From the NCBI RefSeq assembly GCF_009765995.1, contig NZ_LMUI01000042.1, positions 1 through 64,000 of the forward strand: a stretch of DNA of 64,000 nt. Direction: 5' to 3'. Source of the stretch: Methylocapsa sp. S129 (GTDB taxonomy: Bacteria; Pseudomonadota; Alphaproteobacteria; Rhizobiales; Beijerinckiaceae). The position numbers were made by a program, and so were the translations under genes. Below, piece by piece: positions 1 to 9,517 of this stretch. Below the pieces are notes generated by a model. That model was not told the DNA's origin. It was given only the letters and a program-made list of their open reading frames with translations, and did no database searches. Numbering within the stretch: the first letter of the stretch is position 1; every line of letters begins with the position of its first letter.

Positions 1-159
1 CTGTGCGAGCTTGGACCGCGCGACTATGCGATCACCGACGCCAATGGAGACGAATTGTCGGATCGCTGGAGCGAGGCCCTTCTCCTGAAGGAATGGGCGG
101 CCAAATGTTGGGCCGGCGCGATCGAAGGCGATGGCGCCAAGCCCTCGGTCGCGGCATGA
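1..159 (+). CDS. C-terminal end of an unrecognised protein (partial)
   Basis: Frame 1 is open from the window edge to TGA at 157-159 and gives the last 52 residues of a protein whose start lies upstream. The visible tail is acidic and helical-looking (GPRDYAITDANGDELSDRW, then an LLLKEWAAK stretch). The aldolase gene begins 46 bases later on the same strand, so the two may be cotranscribed. The tail recalls the ends of TIM-barrel sugar phosphate isomerase/epimerases, but this is a weak impression and I do not assign a function. Confidence 0.55.
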   Translation: MCELGPRDYAITDANGDELSDRWSEALLLKEWAAKCWAGAIEGDGAKPSVAA

Positions 160-205
160 ATCCGGGCAGCGCGCCAGAGAAGTCCGATCGAACGAGGAGA
201 ACCCG

Positions 206-967
206 ATGACGGTCGCCAGCCTGAAGATCGAAAAGCAATCCGCCGAATGGGCGCAGCGCGTGGAGCTCGCGGCCTGCTATCGTCTGCTCGCGCATTACAA
301 GATGACCGACCTCATCTATACCCATTCGACGGCGCGCGTGCCCGGCGAGCCCGGTCATTTCCTCATCAACCCCTACGGCTACCGTTGGGAAGAGATCACC
401 GCCTCGTCCCTCGTGAAGATCGATGTTGACGGCCAAAAGATCGGCGACAGCCCGCACCGCGTCAATCCAGCCGGCTTCACCATCCACAGCGCCGTCCATA
501 TGGCGCGGCACGACGCCGCCTGCGTCATCCACACCCACACGCGCGCCGGCATGGCGGTGTCGGCGGTCGAAGGCGGCCTGCTGCCGATCAGCCAGATCGC
601 GTTGCAATTTTACGGCCGCCTGGGGATTCACGAATATGAGGGCATCGCCCTTGATCTCGACGAGCGCCAGCGCATCATCAAGGATTTAGGCGCTTTTTGC
701 GGCGTGATCCTGCGCAACCATGGCCTGCTGACGGTCGGACGTACGGTCGCCGAAGCCTTCAGCCTGATGTTCTATTTGAATCTCGCCTGCGAGGTGCAGG
801 TCTCCACCTTGTCGATGGGCGCCAAACTTGTCGTTCCGCCCAAAGAGGTCTGCGAAAGAGTCGGCAAGCAATATGACCAGATGGCCTTCGACGACGGCGA
901 TCTGCAACTCGAATGGGCGGCGCATCTGCGCATGCTTGACGCTCTGGACCCGTCCTATCGGACGTGA
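206..967 (+). CDS. class II aldolase/adducin family protein
   Basis: This 253-residue protein has the class II aldolase/adducin fold. The zinc-binding histidines are visible as H109 and H111 in VIHTHTRAG and H172 in RNHGLLTVG. The catalytic glutamate of true fuculose/rhamnulose aldolases, expected about 19 residues before the first histidine pair, appears to be glycine (NPAGFTIH, G90). The protein may therefore be an adducin-type member with another activity. The ATG at 206 follows a GAGGAGA ribosome site at 194-200. A Rieske oxygenase gene follows 45 bases downstream, suggesting a joint catabolic role, but the substrate cannot be read from sequence. Confidence 0.85.
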   Translation: MTVASLKIEKQSAEWAQRVELAACYRLLAHYKMTDLIYTHSTARVPGEPGHFLINPYGYRWEEITASSLVKIDVDGQKIGDSPHRVNPAGFTIHSAVHMARHDAACVIHTHTRAGMAVSAVEGGLLPISQIALQFYGRLGIHEYEGIALDLDERQRIIKDLGAFCGVILRNHGLLTVGRTVAEAFSLMFYLNLACEVQVSTLSMGAKLVVPPKEVCERVGKQYDQMAFDDGDLQLEWAAHLRMLDALDPSYRT

Positions 968-1012
968 TCTCATGCCTTTCCGCCAGCTCTTCGCTCGAGG
1001 GGACCTGCGACC

Positions 1013-2086
1013 ATGATTGCCACCAACAATGCCGATTTCGATTGGACGTTATCCTCCAGCGACTATCGCGATCCCGCCCTCTTCCAACGTGAGCGGAAGG
1101 AGATTTTTGCGAGGAACTGGATGCTGTTTTCCTGGTCCGAGCGGCTGCGGGAACCAGGCGACTATGTGACGGGCACGGTGGCGGGCTATCCGGTTTTCGC
1201 CATGCGCGACGACCGTGGGCGGGTGCGCGCCTTCCATAATGTCTGCCGGCATCGCGGCGCTCAGCTTCTCGCGGACGCCAGCGGCCAGTGCGGCAAGCTC
1301 CTCGTGTGCCCCTACCATAGCTGGAGCTACACGCGCGACGGACGCCTCAACAAGGCTGTCGATTTCGGTTCGGATGCGAGCTTCGATCCGGAAGCCTGGA
1401 GTCTTCATGCGCTCGACGCCGAGGAGTGGCGCGGCCTGATCTTCCTGCGGGTTAAACGGGGCGGCCCCGGCTTGGTCGAGTGGCTCGGGCCCATCCACGA
1501 CATGGCGGCCGACTACCCGCTCGAACAGCAGCATTATTTCATGTCGAAGAACCGTGATTGCGCGGTCGACTGGAAAGTCTACGGCGAGAATTATCTCGAA
1601 TGCTACCATTGCCGGACGATGCATCCAGGCCTTTGCGCCGCCATGGACATCGACAATTACCGGATCGACACCTACCAGCGGGAGAAGTTCTTTCACCTGC
1701 ATGCGCCCAAGCGCGACGGCGGATTGACGCGCGGGCTCTATTTCTATCGCTTCCCGTCGCTGATGCTGAACCTGTATGACTGGGGCAGCTCGATTGCGAC
1801 GATCGAACCGCTCGGCGCGGGCGCCATCAGGCACATCAACTGGTATTTCTTCACCGATGTCTCGCCCGAGAAGGCGGAGGAGAATCGAAAGTCCGCCGAA
1901 TGGTCGGCCGAGATCGTGTCGGAGGATCTCGCCATCATCACCGGCGTACAGCGCAACCTGAACGCAGGCGTTTACGAGCGCGGTCCGCTATCGCCCAAAT
2001 ACGAGGCTGCCGTGAAGGGCTTTCAGGATATGGTGCGCGACGAATTGGGCGATCGCGGCCCGCTGCGGAGCGTCGCCGCGGAGTGA
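1013..2086 (+). CDS. aromatic ring-hydroxylating type Rieske oxygenase, alpha subunit
   Basis: The 357-residue product is a Rieske non-haem iron oxygenase large subunit. The [2Fe-2S] site is C78/H80 (CRHRG) and C99/H102 (CPYHSW). The mononuclear iron region is the NYLECYHCRTMHPGL stretch with H198 and H203. No small subunit or dedicated ferredoxin/reductase is adjacent, so the electron donor must be encoded elsewhere; the flavin reductase at 6.2 kb is not an obvious partner. The family covers phenylpropionate, carnitine, choline and glycine-betaine type substrates, and length and motif spacing fit the last group as well as aromatic ones. The substrate is open. Confidence 0.88.
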   Translation: MIATNNADFDWTLSSSDYRDPALFQRERKEIFARNWMLFSWSERLREPGDYVTGTVAGYPVFAMRDDRGRVRAFHNVCRHRGAQLLADASGQCGKLLVCPYHSWSYTRDGRLNKAVDFGSDASFDPEAWSLHALDAEEWRGLIFLRVKRGGPGLVEWLGPIHDMAADYPLEQQHYFMSKNRDCAVDWKVYGENYLECYHCRTMHPGLCAAMDIDNYRIDTYQREKFFHLHAPKRDGGLTRGLYFYRFPSLMLNLYDWGSSIATIEPLGAGAIRHINWYFFTDVSPEKAEENRKSAEWSAEIVSEDLAIITGVQRNLNAGVYERGPLSPKYEAAVKGFQDMVRDELGDRGPLRSVAAE

Positions 2087-2111
2087 ATGTTTCTTTGACC
2101 GTGTGAAATCT

Positions 2112-3017
2112 TCACAACGAAATCTTTGTTGCGACCCAAGCCGCGTATCCCGCGGGGATTGGCGAGCTTGCGACGTGCGGCGTCAGGATCACGCGCGGAT
2201 GCGTCCAGACCGGATCGTTCGCGGGTGGAGGCTCCGACCGCAGCACGTCGAGCGAGGCGAGCGACAGATGGCCGGAATCGAGGAGGCGCAGCAACGCCGA
2301 TTGCTCGACCGCGTCGCCGCGCCCGACGTTGATGAACCCTGCGCCGCGCGGCAAGAGGCTCAGTCGCCGCTCATCGATGAGCCCGCGCGTTTCGTCTGTG
2401 GAGGGCAGCAGGTTGATCAGTAGGTCCGGGTTCTGAAACATCGCGTCGAGGGCGCTCCAGCCCGACAGGACGTTGACGATTGCGCTCGACTTCGGCGTGC
2501 GGGACCATGCGGTGACCCGGCAGCCGAACTGAACGAGCAATTCAGCCGTCGCTTGCGCCATCGGTCCAAAGCCAAGAATTGAGATGCGGCAGCCCGCCAC
2601 CGGGCCCCTCGGCTCTGGTTCCCAGCGCTTGGCTGACCGGTGCATGATGCTGTCGCCGACCCGCCGATGATGCAAGAGCGCCTGCATCAAAACGAATTCA
2701 GCCATCGCGCGCGTCGATGCGGGCTCCTGACGTGGAATGACCGGCACCCTCAAAGGGCGCGAGGGATCGCTGCTGAGATGATCCGTGCCGGCGCCGATTG
2801 AAAAGATCTGTTTCAGATTTGGAAATTGACCGAGGAATCCGGACGGCGGCGCCCATACAACCACCACGGCGACCTGGTCGGTCGCCCCCGCGTCGATCTG
2901 ATCGCTTCGAAGCACCCGCCAATCAGGGAAAGCCGTGTGGAACGCCTCCAGCCAAGGCGCGGGATCTTCGCCCTCGACATGGATTGCGAGCGCACGCTCT
3001 TCGCCGTCGATCTGCAT
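2112..3017 (-). CDS. D-2-hydroxyacid dehydrogenase (glyoxylate/hydroxypyruvate reductase A-like)
   Basis: This 301-residue protein belongs to the D-isomer-specific 2-hydroxyacid dehydrogenases and most resembles GhrA, which reduces glyoxylate and hydroxypyruvate with NADPH. A Rossmann GFGPMAQATAELL segment sits mid-protein. The catalytic set follows as Arg in NVGRGDAVEQ, Glu in RSEPPPAN and His in LTPHVASS. The ATG at 3017 has a GAGGG ribosome site. It is convergent with the Rieske oxygenase gene, with only 25 bases between the stops. It may handle hydroxyacids from local catabolism; that is inference from position only. Confidence 0.85.
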   Translation of the reverse strand: MQIDGEERALAIHVEGEDPAPWLEAFHTAFPDWRVLRSDQIDAGATDQVAVVVVWAPPSGFLGQFPNLKQIFSIGAGTDHLSSDPSRPLRVPVIPRQEPASTRAMAEFVLMQALLHHRRVGDSIMHRSAKRWEPEPRGPVAGCRISILGFGPMAQATAELLVQFGCRVTAWSRTPKSSAIVNVLSGWSALDAMFQNPDLLINLLPSTDETRGLIDERRLSLLPRGAGFINVGRGDAVEQSALLRLLDSGHLSLASLDVLRSEPPPANDPVWTHPRVILTPHVASSPIPAGYAAWVATKISL

Positions 3018-3116
3018 AAGCCCTCAACTATCCGCGCGCCATTGACGGCGTATCCGCGACTTCCACGCCTCCGGTGATCGGACGCCATTCAGCCATCCCG
3101 ATCGACTGTCCGATGC

Positions 3117-4241
3117 TTAAGCTTTCAGACGCGACATCCCGCTGTCGTAGGGCGCCTTCAGATGAATTTCGCCATCCAGCCTTTTCCCGGCCGCATCGAT
3201 GACTGAGACTTTGGTCCCTGCCGTGGCGACGTCGGGGGTGACATAGCCGAGCGCCAGACTCTTGCCGAGGAAGTAGCCGCGATCCGCCGATGTCACCTTG
3301 CCGACGGTGCGCTCACCGATTGTGATGGCGCAGCCCGCCGCGGGAACGACGGCGAGATCGGGAAACGCCACCATGACCAATTGGCGACTGACCCCCTTGT
3401 CCTTTTGGCGGGCGAGGGCGTTGCGGCCGATGAAGTCGCCCTTGTCGAACCGCACGGTCCAGCCGAGGCCGGCCTCGATCGGGTTGGTCGTCTCGTCGAC
3501 GTCGAGACCATAGAGCGGGTAGCGTTTCTCGATGCGCACGCTCCGCAATGCGCCCAGACCGCATGGCTCCATCCCGAATTCCCGTCCGGCGGCGAGCAGC
3601 GCGGCGTACATGTGGTGGGAATATTCGCCGGGATAGAAGAGTTCGAAGCCAAGCTCGCCGGAATAGCCGGTGCGCGAGATGATCGTGTCCGGCACGCCGG
3701 CGACCACGCCGCGGGTAAAACTATAATAAGGCAAAGCCGCGCTTGAAATGTCCGCATCCGTATGCGGCGCCAAAATGCTGCGCGATAGCGGCCCCTGCAC
3801 CGAGATGAAAGCGCGCCCGGCGCCCAGATTGGTGACGCCGGCGTTGAGAGATTCGGCCTGCTCCGTCAAATAGGCCGTGACGCGATCCACCCGCGACGGG
3901 GTGGGGCATAGCCAGAAATGTGTCGCGGACAGCCGGAAGCAGGTCAGATCATCGATCATGCCGCCTGCGTCATTGCACAGTGAGGAATACAGCACCTTGC
4001 TGTCGCTCATGCGCGCGACGTCGTTGACCAGCACGCGCTGCAGCAATTTCTCCGCATCGGCCCCTTTGATGTCGACGAGCACCTGATAATAGACGTCGTA
4101 GAGTCCGGCGCGGTTGCGGGTCGCGAGATGCTCGTTCTCGACCGAGGTGAATTTAAACGCCGAATCGAAGCCGATGCGGTCCACCATTTCAGCGCCGAGC
4201 GCCATGAACTGGTGGTAATATGGCGTATGCTTGCGGGCCAT
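3117..4241 (-). CDS. GcvT-like aminomethyltransferase / folate-dependent demethylase family protein
   Basis: The 374-residue product matches the glycine-cleavage T-protein family, whose members move one-carbon units from a methylated substrate to tetrahydrofolate. Typical segments are RNRAGLYDV near the N-terminus, a central ISRTGYSGELGFELF, and NPIEAGLGWTVRF. The chosen ATG at 4241 has a CAGGAG ribosome site; the open frame extends 25 codons upstream without one. No gcvH or gcvP is nearby, so a role in glycine cleavage itself is unlikely. A stand-alone demethylase, as in DmdA or LigM relatives, fits better. The methyl donor is unknown. Confidence 0.8.
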   Translation of the reverse strand: MARKHTPYYHQFMALGAEMVDRIGFDSAFKFTSVENEHLATRNRAGLYDVYYQVLVDIKGADAEKLLQRVLVNDVARMSDSKVLYSSLCNDAGGMIDDLTCFRLSATHFWLCPTPSRVDRVTAYLTEQAESLNAGVTNLGAGRAFISVQGPLSRSILAPHTDADISSAALPYYSFTRGVVAGVPDTIISRTGYSGELGFELFYPGEYSHHMYAALLAAGREFGMEPCGLGALRSVRIEKRYPLYGLDVDETTNPIEAGLGWTVRFDKGDFIGRNALARQKDKGVSRQLVMVAFPDLAVVPAAGCAITIGERTVGKVTSADRGYFLGKSLALGYVTPDVATAGTKVSVIDAAGKRLDGEIHLKAPYDSGMSRLKA

Positions 4242-4384
4242 AAAAATCTCCTGACGCATCATGCCGTCGACAGCTAACGTCAGCAGGTTGTCGCGTTTGA
4301 ATTTGCTGCTTGTCAAGGGCGTTGGCGCGCCGTCTCTCAGCTCGTGCGGCCTCGCAATCGGCGATATTCAAAGTGCCTCGCGGC

Positions 4385-6214
4385 CTAAAGCCGGATAGCG
4401 CCGTCTTTGATTCGGGCGAAACGATCGCGATCAAGCGCGACATAAGCGTCTTGCGCGCGATCAAACACGTAGAGTGGATCGGCGATGCGGCCGGGATCAA
4501 AACCCTCGTTGGCCAGATCATGCTTCTTGTGTTTGAAGGTCGCGGTGACTTCGAGCCTGCGCCTGACGCGCAGGAATAATGGGCGGGCATAGTCTGGCAG
4601 CGCGCGCAGATGGCGCGCCACTTCGGCAAGGTCGAGTTTGCCTTCAACGCCGAGCAGAGCCATTCCCGCGCGCCCCTCGGCGCCGGGAACCGCGACGCCA
4701 TAGATGGCGGCTTCGGCGACGCCAGGGCAGGCGCATAAAACGGAGGCGACTTCGAGGGTCGCGACATTCTCGCCCTTCCAGCGGAAAGTGTCGCCGATAC
4801 GATCCACGAAATAATAAAAGCCTTGCTCGTCGACGCGCATCAGATCGCCGCTGCGCATGAAGGCGTCGCCCGGCGAAAAGACATTGCGCAGGATTTTCTT
4901 TTCCGTATCGGCGCTGCTGGTATAGCCCTCGAAACGGGCGGACAGATCGCGGCTGTCCCGGGCGATCCGGCCGATCGCCTCGCCCGGTTCATTGCGTTCG
5001 CAGGGCACGCAGAATCCGTCGGCGCCGCGCAGCGGCTGGTCGTTGTCGAAATCGAACTTCACCAGCGCGACAGGATTGCGCGCCATCAGAAAGCTCGGGA
5101 TTTTTCCGATCGCGCCGACCTTTCCCTCGACATTGTAAAGGGAAAAATTCCCCTCGGTCGCCGCGTAGAATTCCAGGACGCGCGGAATGGCGAAGCGCTT
5201 CTCGAAGGCGCGCCAGACATCGGCGCTCATGCCATTGCCGCATGCGAGCCGCAGACGATGCGCCCGCTCGCCGGGATGGGGCGCCGCCGCATTGAGGTAA
5301 CGGCAGAGTTCGCCGATATATTGGAACAAAGTGCAATCCCAACGCGCGATGTCGTCCCAGAACTGGCGTGCCGAAAAGCGCTCCTGCACGACGACAGAGC
5401 CGCCGCTGACGAGCGCCGCGCCGGTCGCCACGATGCCGCCGACGCTGTGATAGAGCGGCAGGCAGTCATACATGCGGTCGTCCGCCTGGATGTCGGCGAG
5501 GCCGGCGAACCAATAGCTCCACATCACGATGCGATGGTGGCTGACATGGGCGGCTTTCGGCAGTCCGGTCGTGCCGGATGTGTAGATCAAAAGCGCGCGA
5601 TCGGCATGGCGCGCGTCGCGCTTCTCCGCGGCCGAGAGATCGGCGCCATCAAGCGCATCGATGGCGATGTCGATGCGCGCGGCGGCCAAAGGCGCTTCGC
5701 CATGCAGCCAAACCTTTGGCGCTGCGGCCAGATGGAGGGCGGCGGCGCTGAACGATTGCGCGAGTTCCGCCGCAACGATGACGTGGCTTGGCGCGGCGAC
5801 CGCGATGCAATGGGCCAGCGCCTGGCCGGTCAAATTCGTGTTGAGCAGCGCGATGATGCCGCCGACTTGCGCGATTCCGAGCCAGATCGCGAGATATTCC
5901 GGCCGATTGGGCATGAGCAGGCAGACCGTCGCGCCAGGCTCGACGCCTTCGCCGATCGCCCAGCGGGAATATCGGTTCATCCTTTGCGCCAGGGCCGCAA
6001 AACTCATCGTCTCGCGTTCGCTGAGCAGCGCGGGTCTGTCGCCAAGCCTGCGGCCGAGTTCGCCGATAACGACGGGAAGGGTTCGCGTCGGATCATCGGC
6101 GGCGCGCGCGGTCGCTTCAAGCGCGCGCATCCAGTCTCGAGCAGGCGTCGAATGGCGACCGGGCGGGCGCGGAGGCGCTGCTGCTTCCGGCTTGCGCGAT
6201 TCAACCGGGTCCAT
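4385..6214 (-). CDS. long-chain acyl-CoA synthetase (FATP/FadD6-like AMP-forming ligase)
   Basis: This 609-residue enzyme carries the AMP-binding signature YTSGTTGLPK and the adenylate motif FYAATEGN. It has the C-terminal region typical of very-long-chain/fatty-acid-transport type synthetases (SGDLMRVDEQGFYYFVDR). It should activate fatty or bile-acid-like carboxylates to CoA thioesters with ATP. I placed the start at ATG 6214, preceded by GGGCGG, rather than an in-frame TTG four codons upstream. It lies 27 bases downstream of the flavin reductase gene on the same strand, so the two may be cotranscribed. Confidence 0.86.
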   Translation of the reverse strand: MDPVESRKPEAAAPPRPPGRHSTPARDWMRALEATARAADDPTRTLPVVIGELGRRLGDRPALLSERETMSFAALAQRMNRYSRWAIGEGVEPGATVCLLMPNRPEYLAIWLGIAQVGGIIALLNTNLTGQALAHCIAVAAPSHVIVAAELAQSFSAAALHLAAAPKVWLHGEAPLAAARIDIAIDALDGADLSAAEKRDARHADRALLIYTSGTTGLPKAAHVSHHRIVMWSYWFAGLADIQADDRMYDCLPLYHSVGGIVATGAALVSGGSVVVQERFSARQFWDDIARWDCTLFQYIGELCRYLNAAAPHPGERAHRLRLACGNGMSADVWRAFEKRFAIPRVLEFYAATEGNFSLYNVEGKVGAIGKIPSFLMARNPVALVKFDFDNDQPLRGADGFCVPCERNEPGEAIGRIARDSRDLSARFEGYTSSADTEKKILRNVFSPGDAFMRSGDLMRVDEQGFYYFVDRIGDTFRWKGENVATLEVASVLCACPGVAEAAIYGVAVPGAEGRAGMALLGVEGKLDLAEVARHLRALPDYARPLFLRVRRRLEVTATFKHKKHDLANEGFDPGRIADPLYVFDRAQDAYVALDRDRFARIKDGAIRL

Positions 6215-6241
6215 TGAGCCGCCCAAACCGCGCCCTCAACT

Positions 6242-6787
6242 TCAGTCGAGTTGCTGGAACTGGCTGCGCCAATGGACAAGCGCCGGCGCGCCGCTACCGC
6301 GATGCACCGCCGCGACGCGGCCGATAACGATCGCGTGAGTATGGCGCTCAAGCACCTCCTCGACGTTGCAGTCGATGCAGGCGAGGGCCTCGCGCAGCAG
6401 CGGCGCGCCGGTGACGAGCGTCATCCAGTCGGCTCCCGCGAAGCGCGCCGCGCCCTTCACGCCGCTGCGCCCCGAAAAGCGATCGGCGAGATTTTCGTGG
6501 GGGCCGGCGAGAATGCTGATGCCGAACGTCTTGTTGACCCGCAGCGCGGCGAGAGTCGAAGACGTTAAAGTGATGCAAACGAGCAACGAAGGCGGGTCGA
6601 GCGATAGCGAGCACAAAGAGGTGGCGGTGCAGCCGGTCCGCTGTGCGCCGCGCCCGGTGGTGACCAGAGCGACGCCATTGGCGAATTCCCGCATCGCGAG
6701 GCGAAAGGCGGCGCCTTCGCGTTCGGACGTCGCGCCGCTCAACCGTTCCGTCCGGGCATCAAGGGGTGGACTTTCCAAATAGGCCAT
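6242..6787 (-). CDS. flavin reductase-like, FMN-binding protein
   Basis: The 181-residue protein is a short-chain flavin reductase domain protein of the HpaC/ActVB type. Recognisable parts are FANGVALVTTG, then GCTATSLCSLSLDPPSLLVCI, and a late IDCNVEEVLERHTHAIVIGRV. Such proteins supply reduced FMN to flavin monooxygenases or act alone. ATG 6787 starts the conserved region; an open extension upstream overlaps the metA end in another frame and looks non-coding. No monooxygenase partner is adjacent. Confidence 0.83.
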   Translation of the reverse strand: MAYLESPPLDARTERLSGATSEREGAAFRLAMREFANGVALVTTGRGAQRTGCTATSLCSLSLDPPSLLVCITLTSSTLAALRVNKTFGISILAGPHENLADRFSGRSGVKGAARFAGADWMTLVTGAPLLREALACIDCNVEEVLERHTHAIVIGRVAAVHRGSGAPALVHWRSQFQQLD

Positions 6788-6801
6788 TTGCCGCCGTCCT
6801 T

Positions 6802-7857
6802 CTATCCGCCCCACCGGGCCACGGCAATCGGCGCATCCTCGAGCAGCGCCGCCTTGCGCTCCGCGATGATGTCGAGCCAATTGCGATAAAGCTGGATCGC
6901 GGATTTGCGCCATGGCGCATGGCCGGGGCCGAATCCGCCCGCATCGGGGAACGCCGCCATCAGTTCGGGACGCCGCTCCAGCCATGCGCGTTCCGCGAAG
7001 GCGGCCAGGGCGCGCTCGACCTGGACGGGAAAATAAGCATGGGGAATGGCGGGCAGCGCATCCTGCTCGCCCCGCAAGAATCGGTTCATATCGCGGCGAT
7101 ATTCGCGCGCGAGCGAATCGTCTTCGTATTCGGGATGGCCTTGCAGGAAAACGAACAGGCTTTGCTTCTGCTTGATGAAGATGTCGACGCCGATTTCCGA
7201 ATCATAAGTGAGCGCCTGATAGCCCCGGTCGACCAGATCTTGCTGGCTCAGTCCGTTGCGGCGCGAATGGGGCGTCAACACGCCCGAGCTCAGATCCGAC
7301 ACAAGCTTGTCTCTCGCGACGGTCTCGAAGGCGAATAATCCTGAGCATTTGGCGGGCAATGGCTGGCGCTCTATCCCGTCGAAATGCTGCACGCCGACAT
7401 GCGCCGCCAGGCACGAAAGAATTGTCGAAACCGTATTGGAATCAGCCCAATCGATGAGCGCGGTCAGAGCGCGCCAATAGGGCTCTTTGGCGAGTGTGGG
7501 CGCAACAGGCTCGGCGCCGGTCACGATCAATGCGTCAAGACGCTTGCTGCGAAGCTGACCGGCGTCCTGATGGGTGCGCGCCAGCGCGCCGCGCGCCTCG
7601 TCGGATCGCGGAACGTCGCGCAGCGCAAAAAGGTGCAGCCGGACGTCCGTGGAACCGCACGCAGCGTCCAGAAGGCTGAAAAACTGCCGTTCTGTCGCCA
7701 GAAGCGCCGCATCCGGCATGTTGTTGACGAGCCCGATCTCGATCGTCTTGCCGCGATCGCGAATCGTTCCGCGCCGCACGCGCCGCTCGCGCATATTGCC
7801 CAGTTGCGCGACGCCCGTGGGGGGAAGGCGTTCGACGGTGACAGGCATCTCGCTCAC
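6802..7857 (-). CDS. metA: homoserine O-acyltransferase of the MetA family
   Basis: This 351-residue enzyme activates homoserine by acyl transfer in methionine synthesis. The catalytic triad of the MetA family is visible as C149 (ILSCLAAH), H241 and E243 (QGHPEYE). The residue aligned with E. coli G111, which with Glu at that site is reported to decide succinyl versus acetyl donor, is V118 here, so the donor is uncertain. The gene starts with GTG at 7857, overlapping the metY stop by four bases (7854-7857); an ATG lies three codons in at 7848. The overlap implies translational coupling with the sulfhydrylase that consumes its product. Confidence 0.88.
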   Translation of the reverse strand: MSEMPVTVERLPPTGVAQLGNMRERRVRRGTIRDRGKTIEIGLVNNMPDAALLATERQFFSLLDAACGSTDVRLHLFALRDVPRSDEARGALARTHQDAGQLRSKRLDALIVTGAEPVAPTLAKEPYWRALTALIDWADSNTVSTILSCLAAHVGVQHFDGIERQPLPAKCSGLFAFETVARDKLVSDLSSGVLTPHSRRNGLSQQDLVDRGYQALTYDSEIGVDIFIKQKQSLFVFLQGHPEYEDDSLAREYRRDMNRFLRGEQDALPAIPHAYFPVQVERALAAFAERAWLERRPELMAAFPDAGGFGPGHAPWRKSAIQLYRNWLDIIAERKAALLEDAPIAVARWGG

Positions 7858-9155
7858 TCCGCCGCAAGCGAGGGGCGCGTGACGGCGGCCGCCGCGAGCG
7901 CTTGATCGAGATCTTCGATAATATCGCTGACATGCTCGATGCCGACGCTTATCCGGATCGTCTCGGGGCGAACGCCCGCCTTTAATTGCTCGTCCGGCGT
8001 CATCTGCCGGTGGGTCGTCGAAGCCGGATGGCAGCAGAGCGATTTGGCGTCGCCGATATTGACGAGGCGCTTCACCAGCTTGAGAGCGTCATAGAAGGTT
8101 TTACCGGCTTCGAGCCCGCCCTTTATCCCGAAGGTGAACAGCGACGATGCGCGTCCCGAGAGATATTTCTGCGTCAGCGGATAAAACGGGCTGTCGGCGA
8201 AACCGGCGTAATTGACCCAGTCGACGCGCGGGTCGGCGCGCAGGAATTCGGCGACCTTGCGGCCGTTTTCGACATGGCGCTCGACGCGCAGCGCGACCGT
8301 CTCGATGCCCTGCAGCAACAAGAAGGCGCTCATCGGCGCCAGCACGGCGCCCGTCGTGCGCTGATAGACGCTGCGGCAACGCGCGACAAAAGCCTGGGCG
8401 CCGAAATGCTCGGTATAAACGAGTCCGTGATAGGATTCATCAGGCTCGCTGAACATCGGGAAACGCTTGGCGTGACGCGTCCAATCGAAGGCGCCGCCAT
8501 CGACGATCGCGCCGCCCATCGCCACGCCGTGGCCGCCCATAAATTTCGTCAGCGAATGCACGACGATATCAGCGCCATGCTCGATCGGGCGCAGAAGGAT
8601 CGGCGTCGCGACTGTATTGTCGACGACAAGCGGCACGCCATGCCGGTGAGCGACCTTGGCGATCGCTTCGATATCGCAGATATTGCCGGCGGGATTGCCA
8701 ATGGTCTCGCAAAACACCGCGCGCGTATTGTCGTCGATCAGGTGCTCGATTGCTTCCGCGCTATCGTTTGCCGCAAAGCGCGCCTCGACGCCCTGCCGGC
8801 GCAGCGTATGGGCGAACAGCGTATGCGTCGTTCCATAAAGTTGCGGCGTCGTGACGATATTGCCGCCGCGATCGGCCAGCGTGACGATCGCATAATACAT
8901 CGCCGCCTGGCCCGAAGCCGTGCTCAGCGCGGCGACCCCGCCTTCGAGTTCGGCGACGCGGCGCTCAAGAATATCGGTGGTCGGATTGCTGATGCGCGAG
9001 TAGCGGTAGCCCTCGGCCTCGAGGTTGAAAAGAGCCGCGCCGTGATCGGCGCTTTCGAATTCATAGGCGACATTCTGATAGATCGGCACGGCGACCGCCT
9101 TGGTCTCGGGGTCGCATTGAAAGCCGCCGTGGATCGAAATCGTTTCGCTGCGCAT
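7854..9155 (-). CDS. metY: O-acetylhomoserine (thiol)-lyase / sulfhydrylase
   Basis: The 433-residue product is a Cys/Met-metabolism PLP enzyme of the MetY type. It joins sulfide or methanethiol to an activated homoserine. PLP lysine K204 lies in [10 protein letters not shown]; the N-terminal [13 protein letters not shown] and the C-terminal [14 protein letters not shown] are characteristic. The length (about 430) fits MetY rather than the shorter MetB/MetZ. It is the first gene of a two-gene unit with metA. I saw no SAM-II type riboswitch in the 362 bases upstream, so regulation is probably at a promoter. Confidence 0.9.
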   Translation of the reverse strand: MRSETISIHGGFQCDPETKAVAVPIYQNVAYEFESADHGAALFNLEAEGYRYSRISNPTTDILERRVAELEGGVAALSTASGQAAMYYAIVTLADRGGNIVTTPQLYGTTHTLFAHTLRRQGVEARFAANDSAEAIEHLIDDNTRAVFCETIGNPAGNICDIEAIAKVAHRHGVPLVVDNTVATPILLRPIEHGADIVVHSLTKFMGGHGVAMGGAIVDGGAFDWTRHAKRFPMFSEPDESYHGLVYTEHFGAQAFVARCRSVYQRTTGAVLAPMSAFLLLQGIETVALRVERHVENGRKVAEFLRADPRVDWVNYAGFADSPFYPLTQKYLSGRASSLFTFGIKGGLEAGKTFYDALKLVKRLVNIGDAKSLCCHPASTTHRQMTPDEQLKAGVRPETIRISVGIEHVSDIIEDLDQALAAAAVTRPSLAAE

Positions 9156-9517
9156 TGTGGCCCTCTGCGCGTTTCAGGGGAGAGGAGAAATCGAGAAATA
9201 TCGAATTTTCGTCCCGCGAAAGCTATCTTAGAGGATACTTGCGCCTATTGGTTGCATTTTCGACAATTCGTAGCGATCAATTGCTGGCCAGAGTTAAAAA
9301 TTTTCTTGGTTAATACAATGCAAAACGTTACTTATATTTACTATATTCGGGATACGTTTGAAGTTGTTGGAAAATTGGTTTCCCGAGAAAGCGTCCGCCG
9401 AATTCCCACGAACTCAAATCAAACGCTTGAGGCCAAACCCAATGGTCGCGGGGCGAGAAGGCCGATGCCGACTCCGTCGCCTGCGGTTTTGGCGGGTTCC
9501 CTCATTTCCAATTTCGA
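9156..9517. other. non-coding gap between metY and the oxoamine synthase gene
   Basis: This 362-base stretch lies upstream of metY and downstream of the minus-strand synthase gene. It contains an unusually AT-rich patch at about 9240-9380. I see no conserved RNA motif, no strong hairpin with a T-run and no convincing ORF. It most likely holds the metY promoter. Confidence 0.5.

Noticed and set aside
4823-6217. Plus-strand open frame of 464 codons
   Set aside because: It mirrors the acyl-CoA synthetase gene on the other strand and has no protein-family features.
9156-9400. SAM-II riboswitch upstream of metY-metA
   Set aside because: The element is common before met genes in alphaproteobacteria, but the GCTAAA core and pseudoknot partners are not found on the minus strand here.
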